From Galbibacter mesophilus (GTDB lineage: Bacteria; Bacteroidota; Bacteroidia; Flavobacteriales; Flavobacteriaceae): a stretch of DNA of 64,000 nt. This document shows positions 35,360 to 44,047 of this stretch, piece after piece. The position numbers and the translations under genes are program-made. The number at the start of each line of letters is the position of its first letter. The first letter of the stretch is position 1. Under the pieces are notes generated by a model. It did no database searches, was not told where the DNA came from, and saw nothing but the letters and a program-made list of their open reading frames with translations. The stretch is taken from the NCBI RefSeq assembly GCF_023721415.1, contig NZ_JAMQVC010000002.1, positions 868,001 to 932,000 of the forward strand, in the 5' to 3' direction.

Positions 35360-36871
35360 TTAATCTTTAAAGATTTCTTCATTCATTTCAAGACTGTCCA
35401 TAAAACGGATTGTTTCTACAATATCATCGTGAAATATTCGGTCTTTCCCTACAAAAGGAACTTTCTCTGTATACTTTTCAAAATAGTTCTCAATAATCGG
35501 CGACGATTTAGCAGGTCTTCTAAAGGCAAGCGCTTGGGAAGCATTTAATAACTCAATTGCCAAAATGGTTTTCAAGTTTTCCATTATTTTAAAACACTTG
35601 GTGGCTCCATTAGCACCCATACTCACATGATCTTCTTGTCCGTTGGATGACACAATGGTATCCACACTAGCGGGCGTTGCCAATTGTTTATTTTGACTAA
35701 CAATACTGGCTGCGGTATATTGCGGAATCATCAAACCAGAATTTAACCCAGGATCGTTCACCAAAAATGATGGTAACCCACGTTGACCAGAAATTAATTG
35801 ATACGTTCTTCTTTCTGAAATACTCCCCCACTCTGCCAAAGCAATTCCTAGATAATCCAACGCCATCGCCAATGGTTGTCCGTGGAAATTACCTCCCGAA
35901 AGGATTTCATCTTGATCAATAAAAATATTGGGGTTATCCGTAACGGAGTTAATTTCAGTTTTAAATACTTTTCGTACGTGCGCCAAAACGTCTTTAGAGG
36001 CGCCATGAACTTGAGGCATACATCTAAAGGAATACGGATCTTGAACCTGTGTTTTTTGCTGAAGCGCAATTTCACTTCCGTCTATAAATTCTAAAATACG
36101 GGCTGCCGTTTTTATTTGTCCGCGATGTGGTCTTACCAGATGAATCAACTTATGAAATGGCTCCGTTAATCCGTTAAACGCATCCAGAGACATCGTTCCC
36201 ACTAAATCGGCAAGATAGGATAGTTTGTATCCATTTATAATACACCAAACACCATAAGCGCTCATAAATTGAGTACCATTAAGCAACGCCAAACCTTCTT
36301 TGGATTGAAGCTGAATAGGATTCCAGTTCTTTTCTTCATACACTTTTTCAGAAGAAATCCTTTTACCTTTGTAATAAACTTCTCCTTTACCTAGCAATGG
36401 AAGTGATAAATGTGCTAGCGGAGCAAGATCGCCAGAAGCCCCAAGGGAACCTTGAGTATAAACAACCGGAATAATATCTTCATTGTAAAACTCTATGAGT
36501 CGGTTGACGGTTTCTAATTGCACGCCGCTATGCCCATAGCTTAGCGATTGAATTTTCAACAAAAGCATCAATTTTACTACTTCCTGAGGCACCAAATCCC
36601 CTGTTCCACAGGCGTGGGACATCACCAAGTTTTCTTGTAACTGACTTAAGTGCGTATTGGCAATCTTTACATTACACAGAGAACCAAACCCAGTATTTAT
36701 GCCGTAAATCGGTTTTTTGTTCGAAGCTATTTTTTCGTCCAAAAACTTCCTACATTTCTCGATATTTACTTTGGCCTCGTCAGAAAGACGTAGCTTTTGC
36801 TTCTTTTCAATAACATTCCAAATAGTTTCGATGTCCAGTAAATCTGAGCTTATGTAGTAAAATTCGTCCAT
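35360..36871 (-). CDS. hutH: Histidine ammonia-lyase
   Basis: About 503 residues from the ATG at 36871; an ATG eight codons earlier (36895) is possible but overlaps a candidate promoter. The autocatalytic MIO cofactor triad is in QGSLGASGDLAPL (Ala-Ser-Gly near 155-157). The substrate-selectivity position reads LVMSHA; Ser-His is found in histidine lyases, whereas tyrosine lyases have a different pair. It therefore should turn histidine into urocanate and ammonia. No hutU, hutI or hutG is nearby, so it is either an isolated piece of the hut pathway or has another role. It is followed by a convergent STAS-like gene. Confidence 0.93.
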   Translation of the reverse strand: MDEFYYISSDLLDIETIWNVIEKKQKLRLSDEAKVNIEKCRKFLDEKIASNKKPIYGINTGFGSLCNVKIANTHLSQLQENLVMSHACGTGDLVPQEVVKLMLLLKIQSLSYGHSGVQLETVNRLIEFYNEDIIPVVYTQGSLGASGDLAPLAHLSLPLLGKGEVYYKGKRISSEKVYEEKNWNPIQLQSKEGLALLNGTQFMSAYGVWCIINGYKLSYLADLVGTMSLDAFNGLTEPFHKLIHLVRPHRGQIKTAARILEFIDGSEIALQQKTQVQDPYSFRCMPQVHGASKDVLAHVRKVFKTEINSVTDNPNIFIDQDEILSGGNFHGQPLAMALDYLGIALAEWGSISERRTYQLISGQRGLPSFLVNDPGLNSGLMIPQYTAASIVSQNKQLATPASVDTIVSSNGQEDHVSMGANGATKCFKIMENLKTILAIELLNASQALAFRRPAKSSPIIENYFEKYTEKVPFVGKDRIFHDDIVETIRFMDSLEMNEEIFKD

Positions 36872-36892
36872 TAAAAAGTAGTTATAATCGGT

Positions 36893-36923
36893 CAAAATTC
36901 TTTATTCAGCTATAAAAATCCAA
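36893..36923 (-). promoter_or_regulatory. Candidate promoter of hutH
   Basis: Read on the minus strand: TTG (36923-36921), a 20-base spacer, then GAATTTTG (36900-36893), seven of eight matches to TANNTTTG. Transcription would start near 36887, supporting the inner ATG at 36871 as the hutH start. Confidence 0.35.
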
Positions 36924-36965
36924 GGAAATTCATATAATTAACCTAATTGTTGTGTTTTATGAAGC

Positions 36966-38504
36966 TTAGCTCGGGTTTTCCTGATAATCACTTCTATTTT
37001 TTTTATGTAAATCTAAAAATGCATCACCTGTAAAATCAATAATATCAGTCGCCGTTAAAGCCTCTACTCCCGATCGCATCACAGCAAGATCGCCTGCCCT
37101 TCCATGAATATAAACTCCTAGAATCGCTGCTTGTAGTAATGAATACTTCTGTGCTACCAATCCGGTAATAATTCCTGTTAACACATCTCCGCTTCCTCCT
37201 GTAGCCATCCCCGGATTACCGGTAGAATTAAAAAACAGCTGATCTCCATAAACTACAGCAGTGTAAGCGTCTTTTACAACCATTACTAAATTATAATCCT
37301 TAGAAAAACTCTTTACCATTTCCAACTTTTCAAAATCATCGTTCCACTTACCAATCAGCCTTTCCAATTCTTTAGGGTGCGGGGTTAAAATTGCTTTCCC
37401 GTTTAAATAAGTAAGTAAATCATTATTTTCAGCTATAATATTAAGCGCATCCGCATCAATTACCATTGGTTTTTTGTTCTTCCGAAGGAAATTAGATATT
37501 GCTTTTACAGTTTTTTCATGCGTTCCCATACCAGGACCTATTCCAATTGCGGAAGGTTCTATGTCGTAATCAATTTTAGTTACAAAATTTTCTTCCTCGT
37601 CGGTAAGCACCATGGCTTCCGGAAAGGCAGTTTGTAAAGTTTGATAACCGCATTCAGGAACAAATGCCGTTACCAGTCCGGCCCCAGCGTGCAGTGCCGC
37701 TTCACTACTCATTAATACAGCGCCTACTTTCCCGTGGCTACCGCCAATTACCAAAGCATGTCCGTATGTACCCTTATGGGAAAATCGACTACGGGATTTG
37801 TAAAAACTTAAAACATCCTTTTTATCAACATAAACCATGTTGGATTCTTCTTCCTCTAAAAATTTCGGATCCTGACCAATATCCAAAATATCCCAATATC
37901 GCGTGTATTTCCCTGTTTCCGGTAGTAGAAATATCAACTTTGGAAGTTGAAAAGTGAGTGTAAAGTCGGCTTCAATTACAGCATCCTTTTCAGAAGGCAC
38001 CTTATCCATGTACAACCCAGAGGGAATATCAACAGAGAGTACAAAAGCACCACTTGTATTGATTTCATTAATTAAATTGGCCACCCAATCATCTGCTGGA
38101 CGATTAAGACCAATGCCGAAAATGGCGTCTATGACTACATCTTGAGAACTAATGTTCGGAATTTCTGTGTCTTGTGATAGTAATTTGGGCCATAATTTTA
38201 GTTCTTTAATCCGATCGAAATTCAGTAAAAAATCCTTCGAACGTTTATCACTAAAATTTACTACGTATACTTCAATATTATATCCTTGCTCCAATAGATG
38301 CCTGGCGACTACTAAACCGTCCCCTCCATTATTACCAATTCCACAAAAAATGTTAATTTTCACTTCTTTTGTAGGTAACTGTTGCTTTATCCAGTTAAAA
38401 ATGGCAACACCAGCCCTTTCCATCAAGGCATCGCTAGTGATATGTTGCCGTTCGATTGTCAATTTATCAGCTAAACGTATTTGTTCAATCGAAAAAATTT
38501 TCAT
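36966..38504 (-). CDS. nnr: Bifunctional NAD(P)H-hydrate repair enzyme Nnr (epimerase + ADP/ATP-dependent dehydratase)
   Basis: 512 residues, the usual size of the fusion. Residues 1-215 are the YjeF N-terminal epimerase domain (INIFCGIGNNGGDGLVVARH, and IDAIFGIGLNRP). Residues 230-505 are the ribokinase-like dehydratase (GTYGHALVIGGSHGKVGAVL, IGPGMGTHEKT, and GNPGMATGGSGDVLTGIITG with the catalytic GSGD). It converts damaged NADHX and NADPHX back to NADH and NADPH in the cytoplasm. It is divergent from the thr operon and reads toward hutH with about 95 bp between. Confidence 0.96.
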   Translation of the reverse strand: MKIFSIEQIRLADKLTIERQHITSDALMERAGVAIFNWIKQQLPTKEVKINIFCGIGNNGGDGLVVARHLLEQGYNIEVYVVNFSDKRSKDFLLNFDRIKELKLWPKLLSQDTEIPNISSQDVVIDAIFGIGLNRPADDWVANLINEINTSGAFVLSVDIPSGLYMDKVPSEKDAVIEADFTLTFQLPKLIFLLPETGKYTRYWDILDIGQDPKFLEEEESNMVYVDKKDVLSFYKSRSRFSHKGTYGHALVIGGSHGKVGAVLMSSEAALHAGAGLVTAFVPECGYQTLQTAFPEAMVLTDEEENFVTKIDYDIEPSAIGIGPGMGTHEKTVKAISNFLRKNKKPMVIDADALNIIAENNDLLTYLNGKAILTPHPKELERLIGKWNDDFEKLEMVKSFSKDYNLVMVVKDAYTAVVYGDQLFFNSTGNPGMATGGSGDVLTGIITGLVAQKYSLLQAAILGVYIHGRAGDLAVMRSGVEALTATDIIDFTGDAFLDLHKKNRSDYQENPS

Positions 38505-38553
38505 TTTATAACAATTCTTTAGTTAAATTATTAAATTCTCAATAATTATCTTT

Positions 38554-38587
38554 TTGTTTTTTTAGTACTATAAAAGTACTACATTTG
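38554..38587 (+). promoter_or_regulatory. Candidate promoter of the thr operon and leader
   Basis: The -7 box TACATTTG (38580-38587) fits TANNTTTG perfectly; a TTTTTG lies 23 bases before it, slightly beyond the usual spacing. Between them is an inverted repeat, AGTACT-N5-AGTACT (38564-38580), which could bind a regulator. The predicted start site near 38593 is about 15 nt before the leader-peptide ATG. Confidence 0.5.
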
Positions 38588-38607
38588 GCATCTACAACGA
38601 GTAAGTA

Positions 38608-38715
38608 ATGCAAAAAAATAATAGCACATATACCATTTCTACATTCCCAACGGGAATTCTGTCTATTATTACCATTATTCGTAACACTACTATTATTACC
38701 CCTTTTGGGGTATAA
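38608..38715 (+). CDS. thrL: Thr/Ile-rich leader peptide of the thr operon
   Basis: A 35-codon ORF from ATG to TAA, starting 15-20 nt after the predicted transcription start and 270 nt before thrA. It encodes 8 Thr and 8 Ile, 16 of 35 residues, densest in the second half (SIITIIRNTTIITPFGV). This is the composition expected of a threonine-operon attenuation leader; E. coli ThrL is likewise Thr/Ile-rich. Two hairpins lie inside it: ATTCCC-AAC-GGGAAT (38643-38657) and TACCCC-TTTT-GGGGTA (38697-38712), the latter covering the last codons and stop. Ribosome stalling on Thr/Ile codons would alter these pairings. The peptide itself probably has no function. Confidence 0.85.
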   Translation: MQKNNSTYTISTFPTGILSIITIIRNTTIITPFGV

Positions 38716-38985
38716 CATTTTACATATCGTCCGTACTTATATTTGTTTTAAAAACAAACAAAACAGCATTTTAGGCGTTTTAATCGAATAGAATGCATTG
38801 AATAACAAATGCCACAAATCGATCAAACAAAAAATAATGTTCTTACTTTCCAGCGCCAACTAATTGCTGGAGAAATTTAAATTATAAAAACTAACAAATG
38901 AAACCCGCAATGGGTAATTAACGAGTAAAGACAATACCAATAGACATAATCAAAACTGAATTAAAGAATTGTAAATTTTATTTAA
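38716..38985 (+). promoter_or_regulatory. thrA 5' leader region, possible attenuator
   Basis: 270 nt between the leader peptide and thrA. It contains competing GCATT/AATGC pairings around 38768-38810 and a hairpin TTTCCAGC / GCTGGAGA (38847-38873, loop of 11). None is followed by a run of T, so a classical intrinsic terminator is not evident. Attenuation may use one of these hairpins weakly, or act through Rho or translation. Confidence 0.45.
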
Positions 38986-41433
38986 ATGAAAGTATTAAAG
39001 TTTGGCGGCTCTTCCGTTGCCAATGCAGAGAATATAGAAAAGGTTAAAAATATAGTGGCCAATGCATCCAAAGGAGAAAAAGCTATTGTCGTGGTATCTG
39101 CTTTTGGTGGTGTAACCGATTTATTAGTGAAAGCATCTTTGTTGGCCGCCGCTCAAGATGAAGCTTATAAAAATGTCTTACAGGAAATTGAAGAGAAACA
39201 TATTTCCACTGCACAGGCACTTATCGAAATAAATAACCAAAGCAAAGTCATCAGCAATGTAAAAAGAGAACTCAATGTTTTGGAAACATTACTTGAAGGT
39301 GCATTTCTTATTGGGGAAACTACACCAAAACTATTGGATAAAATTGTTGGTTTTGGTGAGCAATTGTCATCATTTATTATTAATGAATATTTCTTAAAGG
39401 AAGGACTGGATAGCGTTCATAAAGACAGTAAAACTCTTATAAAGACCAATGACAATTTTGGAAAAGCTGCAGTAGATTATAAAACGACCAATGAGCTTTG
39501 TGAAAATTACTTTGGAACGGTTTCTTACCAAGTTATTGTTGCGCCTGGTTTTGTAGCTTCTTCCGCAAAAGGGGACTCCACCACTTTAGGTCGAGGAGGA
39601 TCAGACTATACCGCGGCCATTTACGCTGCGGCCATCAATGCTAAAACATTGGAAATATGGACAGACGTAAGCGGTATGTACACTGCCAATCCGAAATTGG
39701 TAAAACAGGCTTTTGCAATTCCGCATATTTCTTATGAAGAAGCGATGGAATTGTCTCATTTTGGCGCCAAAGTTTTATATCCGCCAACCATTCAACCGGT
39801 ACTTTCCAAAGGGATTTCTATTCATATAAAAAATACTTTTGCACCAGAAGAAGAAGGTACTCTTATCACCAAAAATACAAATGGAAAAGAACGTGCTGTT
39901 CGAGGCATCAGTCATGTAGAAAGTATTTCGCTTATTTCCTTGGAAGGAAGTGGTATGGTGGGTATTCCCGGTATTTCAAAACGTTTTTTTGAAGTACTTT
40001 CTCAAGCTAAAGTAAGTGTTGTTTTCATTACGCAAGCTTCTTCAGAACATTCTATATGTATTGGAGTTGCTTCAGAAGATGCCGAAAAAGCGAAAAGTGC
40101 ATTGGAAATGGCTTTTGAATATGAAATGACCCTAAAGAAAATAAATCCGGTGGTGGTTGAAAATAATCTTGCCATTGTAGCATTGGTGGGCGATAACATG
40201 AAGAGTCATCAAGGGTTAAGCGGACGCATGTTTAGCGCATTGGGTAAGAATAATGTAAACATTCGTGCTATTGCGCAAGGTGCTTCAGAAAGAAATATTT
40301 CGGCCGTTATCAATAAAAATGATGTAAAAAAGGCATTGAATACGCTGCACGAACAATTCTTCGAAGATAATGTGAAGCAATTGAACTTGTTCGTAATGGG
40401 CGTTGGTAACGTTGGTGAAAAGTTTTTAGCGCAAATTGAAAAACAGCGTAAATTCCTAAAAAAGCAATTAAAACTAAATATACGTGTGGTTGCTTTGTCC
40501 AATTCACGTAAAATGGTTTTTAATGATAATGGTCTCGATCTTAAAAATTGGAAAGAGCAATTGGAAAATGGTGAAGAAACTGGATTAGATAAATTTTTCA
40601 GTAAGGTAAAAGAACTGAATCTTCGAAACAGTATTTTTGTAGACAACACTGCCAATGAAGCTGTTTCCAACACCTATGCTAGCTATTTAAATGATAGTAT
40701 TTCCGTAGTAACGTGTAACAAGATTGCAGCATCGTCACCTTACAAAAATTATGTCCATTTAAAGGAACTTTCTAGAAAATACAACGCTCCTTTCTTGTTT
40801 GAAACCAACGTGGGTGCAGGATTGCCAATTATTGATACATTGAAGAACTTAATTGCTTCCGGTGATAAAATCACTAAAATACAAGCAGTATTATCAGGAA
40901 GTTTAAACTTTGTTTTCAATAATTTTAATGACAGTACCAATTTCGATGAAGTTGTAAAACAAGCACAGGAAGAAGGATATACCGAGCCAGACCCTAAAAT
41001 TGATTTAAGTGGTATTGATGTAATGCGAAAGATTTTAATTCTTGCTCGTGAAAGTGGAAATGAATTGGATATTGAACAAATTGAAAATGACTCTTTCCTT
41101 CCGCAGGAAAGCTTAGATACGGATAATGTGGAGGATTTTTATAAAACTTTAGTGAAGCATAAGGAGCATTTTGATGGTATTTACAAAGCCGCAGCCGATA
41201 AGGATTGCCGACTGAAATATGTAGCGCAGTTTGAAAACGGAAAAGCAAAAGTTGGATTACAACACATCCCGAAAGATCATCCATTTTATAATTTAGAGGG
41301 AAGCGACAATATTGTTCTTTTCTTTACGGAAAGATATGTGAAGCAACCGCTTATCATCAAGGGAGCAGGTGCCGGCGCAGATGTTACTGCTTCTGGTATT
41401 TTTGCAGACATTATAAGAATTGGTAATTTTTAA
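38986..41433 (+). CDS. thrA: Bifunctional aspartate kinase / homoserine dehydrogenase I
   Basis: 815 residues, full-length fusion. The kinase begins VLKFGGSSVANAENI and has LGRGGSDYTAAIYAAAI near 205. Two ACT regulatory domains lie at about 320-460 (VVFITQASSEHSICIGVAS, and NVNIRAIAQGASERNISAVI), the sites where threonine inhibits in homologues. Homoserine dehydrogenase starts at LFVMGVGNVGEKFL near 470 and carries SGSLNFVFNNF, EPDPKIDLSGIDVMRK and the terminal GAGAGADVTASGIFADI. It catalyses the first and third steps from aspartate to threonine. It is the first structural gene of thrA-thrB-thrC, with a leader peptide upstream. Confidence 0.98.
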   Translation: MKVLKFGGSSVANAENIEKVKNIVANASKGEKAIVVVSAFGGVTDLLVKASLLAAAQDEAYKNVLQEIEEKHISTAQALIEINNQSKVISNVKRELNVLETLLEGAFLIGETTPKLLDKIVGFGEQLSSFIINEYFLKEGLDSVHKDSKTLIKTNDNFGKAAVDYKTTNELCENYFGTVSYQVIVAPGFVASSAKGDSTTLGRGGSDYTAAIYAAAINAKTLEIWTDVSGMYTANPKLVKQAFAIPHISYEEAMELSHFGAKVLYPPTIQPVLSKGISIHIKNTFAPEEEGTLITKNTNGKERAVRGISHVESISLISLEGSGMVGIPGISKRFFEVLSQAKVSVVFITQASSEHSICIGVASEDAEKAKSALEMAFEYEMTLKKINPVVVENNLAIVALVGDNMKSHQGLSGRMFSALGKNNVNIRAIAQGASERNISAVINKNDVKKALNTLHEQFFEDNVKQLNLFVMGVGNVGEKFLAQIEKQRKFLKKQLKLNIRVVALSNSRKMVFNDNGLDLKNWKEQLENGEETGLDKFFSKVKELNLRNSIFVDNTANEAVSNTYASYLNDSISVVTCNKIAASSPYKNYVHLKELSRKYNAPFLFETNVGAGLPIIDTLKNLIASGDKITKIQAVLSGSLNFVFNNFNDSTNFDEVVKQAQEEGYTEPDPKIDLSGIDVMRKILILARESGNELDIEQIENDSFLPQESLDTDNVEDFYKTLVKHKEHFDGIYKAAADKDCRLKYVAQFENGKAKVGLQHIPKDHPFYNLEGSDNIVLFFTERYVKQPLIIKGAGAGADVTASGIFADIIRIGNF

Positions 41434-41444
41434 CGGCGCCTATA

Positions 41445-42365
41445 ATGAACGAGATTAAACTATTTTGTCCAGCTACCATCGCCAATGTTTCTTGTGGTTT
41501 TGATGTACTCGGGCTATGTCTTGACAGTACCGGAGATGAGATGCTGGTTCGAAAAACCAAGGAAAAGGGCGTTAGAATTACCAAAATAACAGGCCAAGAT
41601 TTACCACTGGAAACCGAAAAAAATGTTGCTGGTGTTGCCGTTTTGGCTCTTTTGAAAGAGATAGAAACCGAATTTGGTTTTGAAATCGAAATCATAAAAA
41701 AAATAAAACCGGGAAGTGGTATTGGTAGCAGCGCTGCCAGTGCCGCCGGAGCGGTTTTTGGAGTGAATAAATTACTTGGCGAACCCTTCACCAAAGAAAA
41801 GCTCGTGGAATTTGCCATGCTTGGAGAGGAATTGGCCAGCGGAGCGGCACATGCAGACAATGTAGCCCCTGCCCTCCTCGGTGGATTCACGCTCGTAAAA
41901 GGCTATGAGCCTTTTGAGGTAATAAAACTCCATAGTCCGAAAGAGATTTATGCAACCGTTATTCACCCTCAAATTGAAGTAAAAACAGCCGATGCGCGTT
42001 CGGTAATCAAACAAACCATTCCACTAAAAAAAGCCATAATTCAATGGGGAAATTTAGCAGGTTTGGTTAGCGCTCTTTATACTGAAGATTACGAACTCCT
42101 ATCCCGTTGCTTGCACGATGAAATTGTAGAACCCATGCGTAGTCCGCTTATTCCGGGTTTCCATAAAGTAAAGCAGGCAGCTAAAGATGCCGGTGCACTC
42201 GGAAGTGGTATTTCCGGCTCTGGGCCTTCAATTTTTGCTTTATCAAAAGGAGAAGATATTGCAAAAAAAGCTGCCGAAGCCATGGCAGAAGTTTATAAAG
42301 ATTTCGGAGTGGATTACGATATCCACGTTTCAAAAATAAATACTGAAGGGGTGAAAATCCTTTAA
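41445..42365 (+). CDS. thrB: Homoserine kinase
   Basis: 306 residues, normal size. It is a GHMP kinase with the ATP loop KPGSGIGSSAASAAGAVFG near residue 87 (PxxxGxGSSAA), an N-terminal PATIANVSCGFDVLG (substrate-binding start typical of ThrB) and the C-terminal GSGISGSGPSIFAL motif. It phosphorylates homoserine with ATP. It begins 11 bp after thrA and ends 17 bp before thrC, so the three are one operon. Confidence 0.98.
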   Translation: MNEIKLFCPATIANVSCGFDVLGLCLDSTGDEMLVRKTKEKGVRITKITGQDLPLETEKNVAGVAVLALLKEIETEFGFEIEIIKKIKPGSGIGSSAASAAGAVFGVNKLLGEPFTKEKLVEFAMLGEELASGAAHADNVAPALLGGFTLVKGYEPFEVIKLHSPKEIYATVIHPQIEVKTADARSVIKQTIPLKKAIIQWGNLAGLVSALYTEDYELLSRCLHDEIVEPMRSPLIPGFHKVKQAAKDAGALGSGISGSGPSIFALSKGEDIAKKAAEAMAEVYKDFGVDYDIHVSKINTEGVKIL

Positions 42366-42382
42366 GAAAACATTATACATAG

Positions 42383-43684
42383 ATGAACTATTACAGTCTT
42401 AACGACACTAAAAATAATGCTAAAACTAGCTTCGAAGAAGCGGTTGTAAGAGGCATAGCACCCGATAGAGGACTTTATTTTCCAAATGAAATAAAACTGC
42501 TGGAAAGTGATTTTATTGATAATATTGAAAATTACAGCAATGAAGAAATTGCTTTTAAAGTAATTGAACAATTCGTAAATAATGAAATTCCAACTGATGT
42601 TTTAAAGGAAATAATTCAAGATACTTTGTGTTTTGATTTTCCTACAGTGAAAGTAGAAGAAAATGTGTATTCGCTTGAACTGTTTCACGGGCCCACAATG
42701 GCATTTAAAGATGTAGGCGCACGTTTTATGGCGCGTTGTTTGGGCTATTTCAATAGAGATAAAAAAGAAGAAACCGTTACAGTATTGGTAGCCACTTCTG
42801 GAGACACAGGTGGTGCGGTAGCCAGCGGTTTTCTTGGGGTTAAGGGTGTGGAAGTTGTTATTCTATATCCTAGCGGAAAAGTTAGTGATATTCAAGAAAA
42901 ACAATTAACAACCCTAGGAAAAAATATTACTGCTTTGGAAGTAGATGGTGTTTTTGATGATTGTCAAGACATGGTGAAAACCGCTTTTCTAGATGCCGAA
43001 TTGACCGAGGAAAATCTTACATCTGCCAATTCCATTAATGTGGCACGTTGGCTGCCTCAAATGTTCTACTTCTTTTTTGCTTATAAACAGTTAAAAGCGG
43101 AAGGAAAAGAGCTCGTTTTTTCCGTTCCTAGTGGGAATTTTGGAAATATCTGTGCTGGAATGATGGCCTATAAATTAGGATTGCCGGTAAAACATTTTGT
43201 GGCTTCCACCAACATAAATGATACAGTTCCGCAATACATGGCTACCCAAGAATACAACCCTAAGCCTTCTAAACAAACCATTTCCAATGCAATGGATGTT
43301 GGAAACCCAAGTAATTTCATCCGTATCCAAACGTTGTTTGATAATAATTTTGAAGCGCTCAATCAGTTGTTTTCATCTTTTAGTTATACTGATGAAGATA
43401 CTAGAAAGACCATGAAAGAGATTTACGGGGAATCTAAATATGTTGCTGATCCGCATGGTGCTGTAGGCTATATGGGACTAAAAAAATTTCAAAAGGCAGC
43501 ACCGGAAACCCTTGGTGTTTTCCTAGAAACAGCGCATCCTGTTAAATTCTTGGATGTAGTTGAAGAAACTTTAGATGTTAAAGTGCCTATCCCAGAGCAA
43601 ATAAAAGCAGTTCTTGGCAAAGAGAAAAAAGCACATGCCATCAAAAATTATGATGATTTGAAAGCGTATTTAAAAAATAGATAG
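42383..43684 (+). CDS. thrC: Threonine synthase
   Basis: 433 residues. PLP lysine K109 is in ELFHGPTMAFKDVGARFM, the phosphate-binding site near 130 is VATSGDTGGAVASGF, and FSVPSGNFGNICAGMMAYKL lies near 245. This is the longer, E. coli/yeast-like class of threonine synthase. It converts O-phosphohomoserine to threonine and phosphate, closing the pathway of the operon. It is the last gene; a terminator-like hairpin follows within about 30 bp. Confidence 0.98.
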   Translation: MNYYSLNDTKNNAKTSFEEAVVRGIAPDRGLYFPNEIKLLESDFIDNIENYSNEEIAFKVIEQFVNNEIPTDVLKEIIQDTLCFDFPTVKVEENVYSLELFHGPTMAFKDVGARFMARCLGYFNRDKKEETVTVLVATSGDTGGAVASGFLGVKGVEVVILYPSGKVSDIQEKQLTTLGKNITALEVDGVFDDCQDMVKTAFLDAELTEENLTSANSINVARWLPQMFYFFFAYKQLKAEGKELVFSVPSGNFGNICAGMMAYKLGLPVKHFVASTNINDTVPQYMATQEYNPKPSKQTISNAMDVGNPSNFIRIQTLFDNNFEALNQLFSSFSYTDEDTRKTMKEIYGESKYVADPHGAVGYMGLKKFQKAAPETLGVFLETAHPVKFLDVVEETLDVKVPIPEQIKAVLGKEKKAHAIKNYDDLKAYLKNR

Positions 43685-43714
43685 TCTTTCGTTTAAATAT
43701 TTATAGAGATAAAG

Positions 43715-43748
43715 AAGTTCGTTTGGTTTGCGCCAACGGACTTTTTTT
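43715..43748 (+). terminator. Probable terminator of the thr operon
   Basis: AGTTCGTTTGG pairs imperfectly with CCAACGGACT (one bulge, one G-U) around a short loop, followed directly by seven T. It lies about 30 bp after the thrC stop. Confidence 0.8.
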
Positions 43749-43795
43749 ATTGTTGATTTGTTAAGTCGTGGAGTTGTTAAGGTGCAAAGTTTTCT

Positions 43796-43837
43796 CGTTG
43801 TCCGTTGCCCGTTGCTCGTTATTCGTTATTCGTTATT
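43796..43837 (+). repeat. Six tandem 7-bp repeats, CGTTATT type
   Basis: CGTTGTC, CGTTGCC, CGTTGCT and three CGTTATT in a row: six heptamers, 42 bp, becoming exact at the right end. Confidence 0.93.
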
Positions 43838-44003
43838 CTCTGCTAGTTGTTCGGATAGAAACTAGAAACTTTTCAATCTTCTAAGGTCATATCGACCATC
43901 GGGAGATATCGCATCCAGTTATTCAAAATATAATGTGATTTCTCTGTCTTCCCTTCGGTCAGCTTCGAAATGACTTGAAAAACTCTTTAAACTTCCCGCA
44001 TCC

Positions 44004-44045
44004 GTCTCCTGTCTTCCGTCTTCAGTCTTCAGTCTCCTGTCTTCC
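44004..44045 (+). repeat. Six tandem 7-bp repeats, GTCTTCM type
   Basis: GTCTCCT, GTCTTCC, GTCTTCA, GTCTTCA, GTCTCCT, GTCTTCC: six heptamers, 42 bp, ending three bases before the stop codon of the convergent MFS gene. Confidence 0.93.
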
Positions 44046-44047
44046 AC

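Larger units (their letters stand above)
43685..44047. other. Intergenic region with two heptanucleotide tracts
   Basis: Between the convergent thrC and MFS genes. Besides the thr terminator, it holds a CGTTRYY-type 7-bp tract (43796-43837) and a GTCTYCM 7-bp tract (44004-44045). Between them lies CTTCCCTTCGGTCAGCTTCGAAATGAC, of a kind recalled as dispersed in flavobacterial intergenic DNA. No gene was found. Confidence 0.8.
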
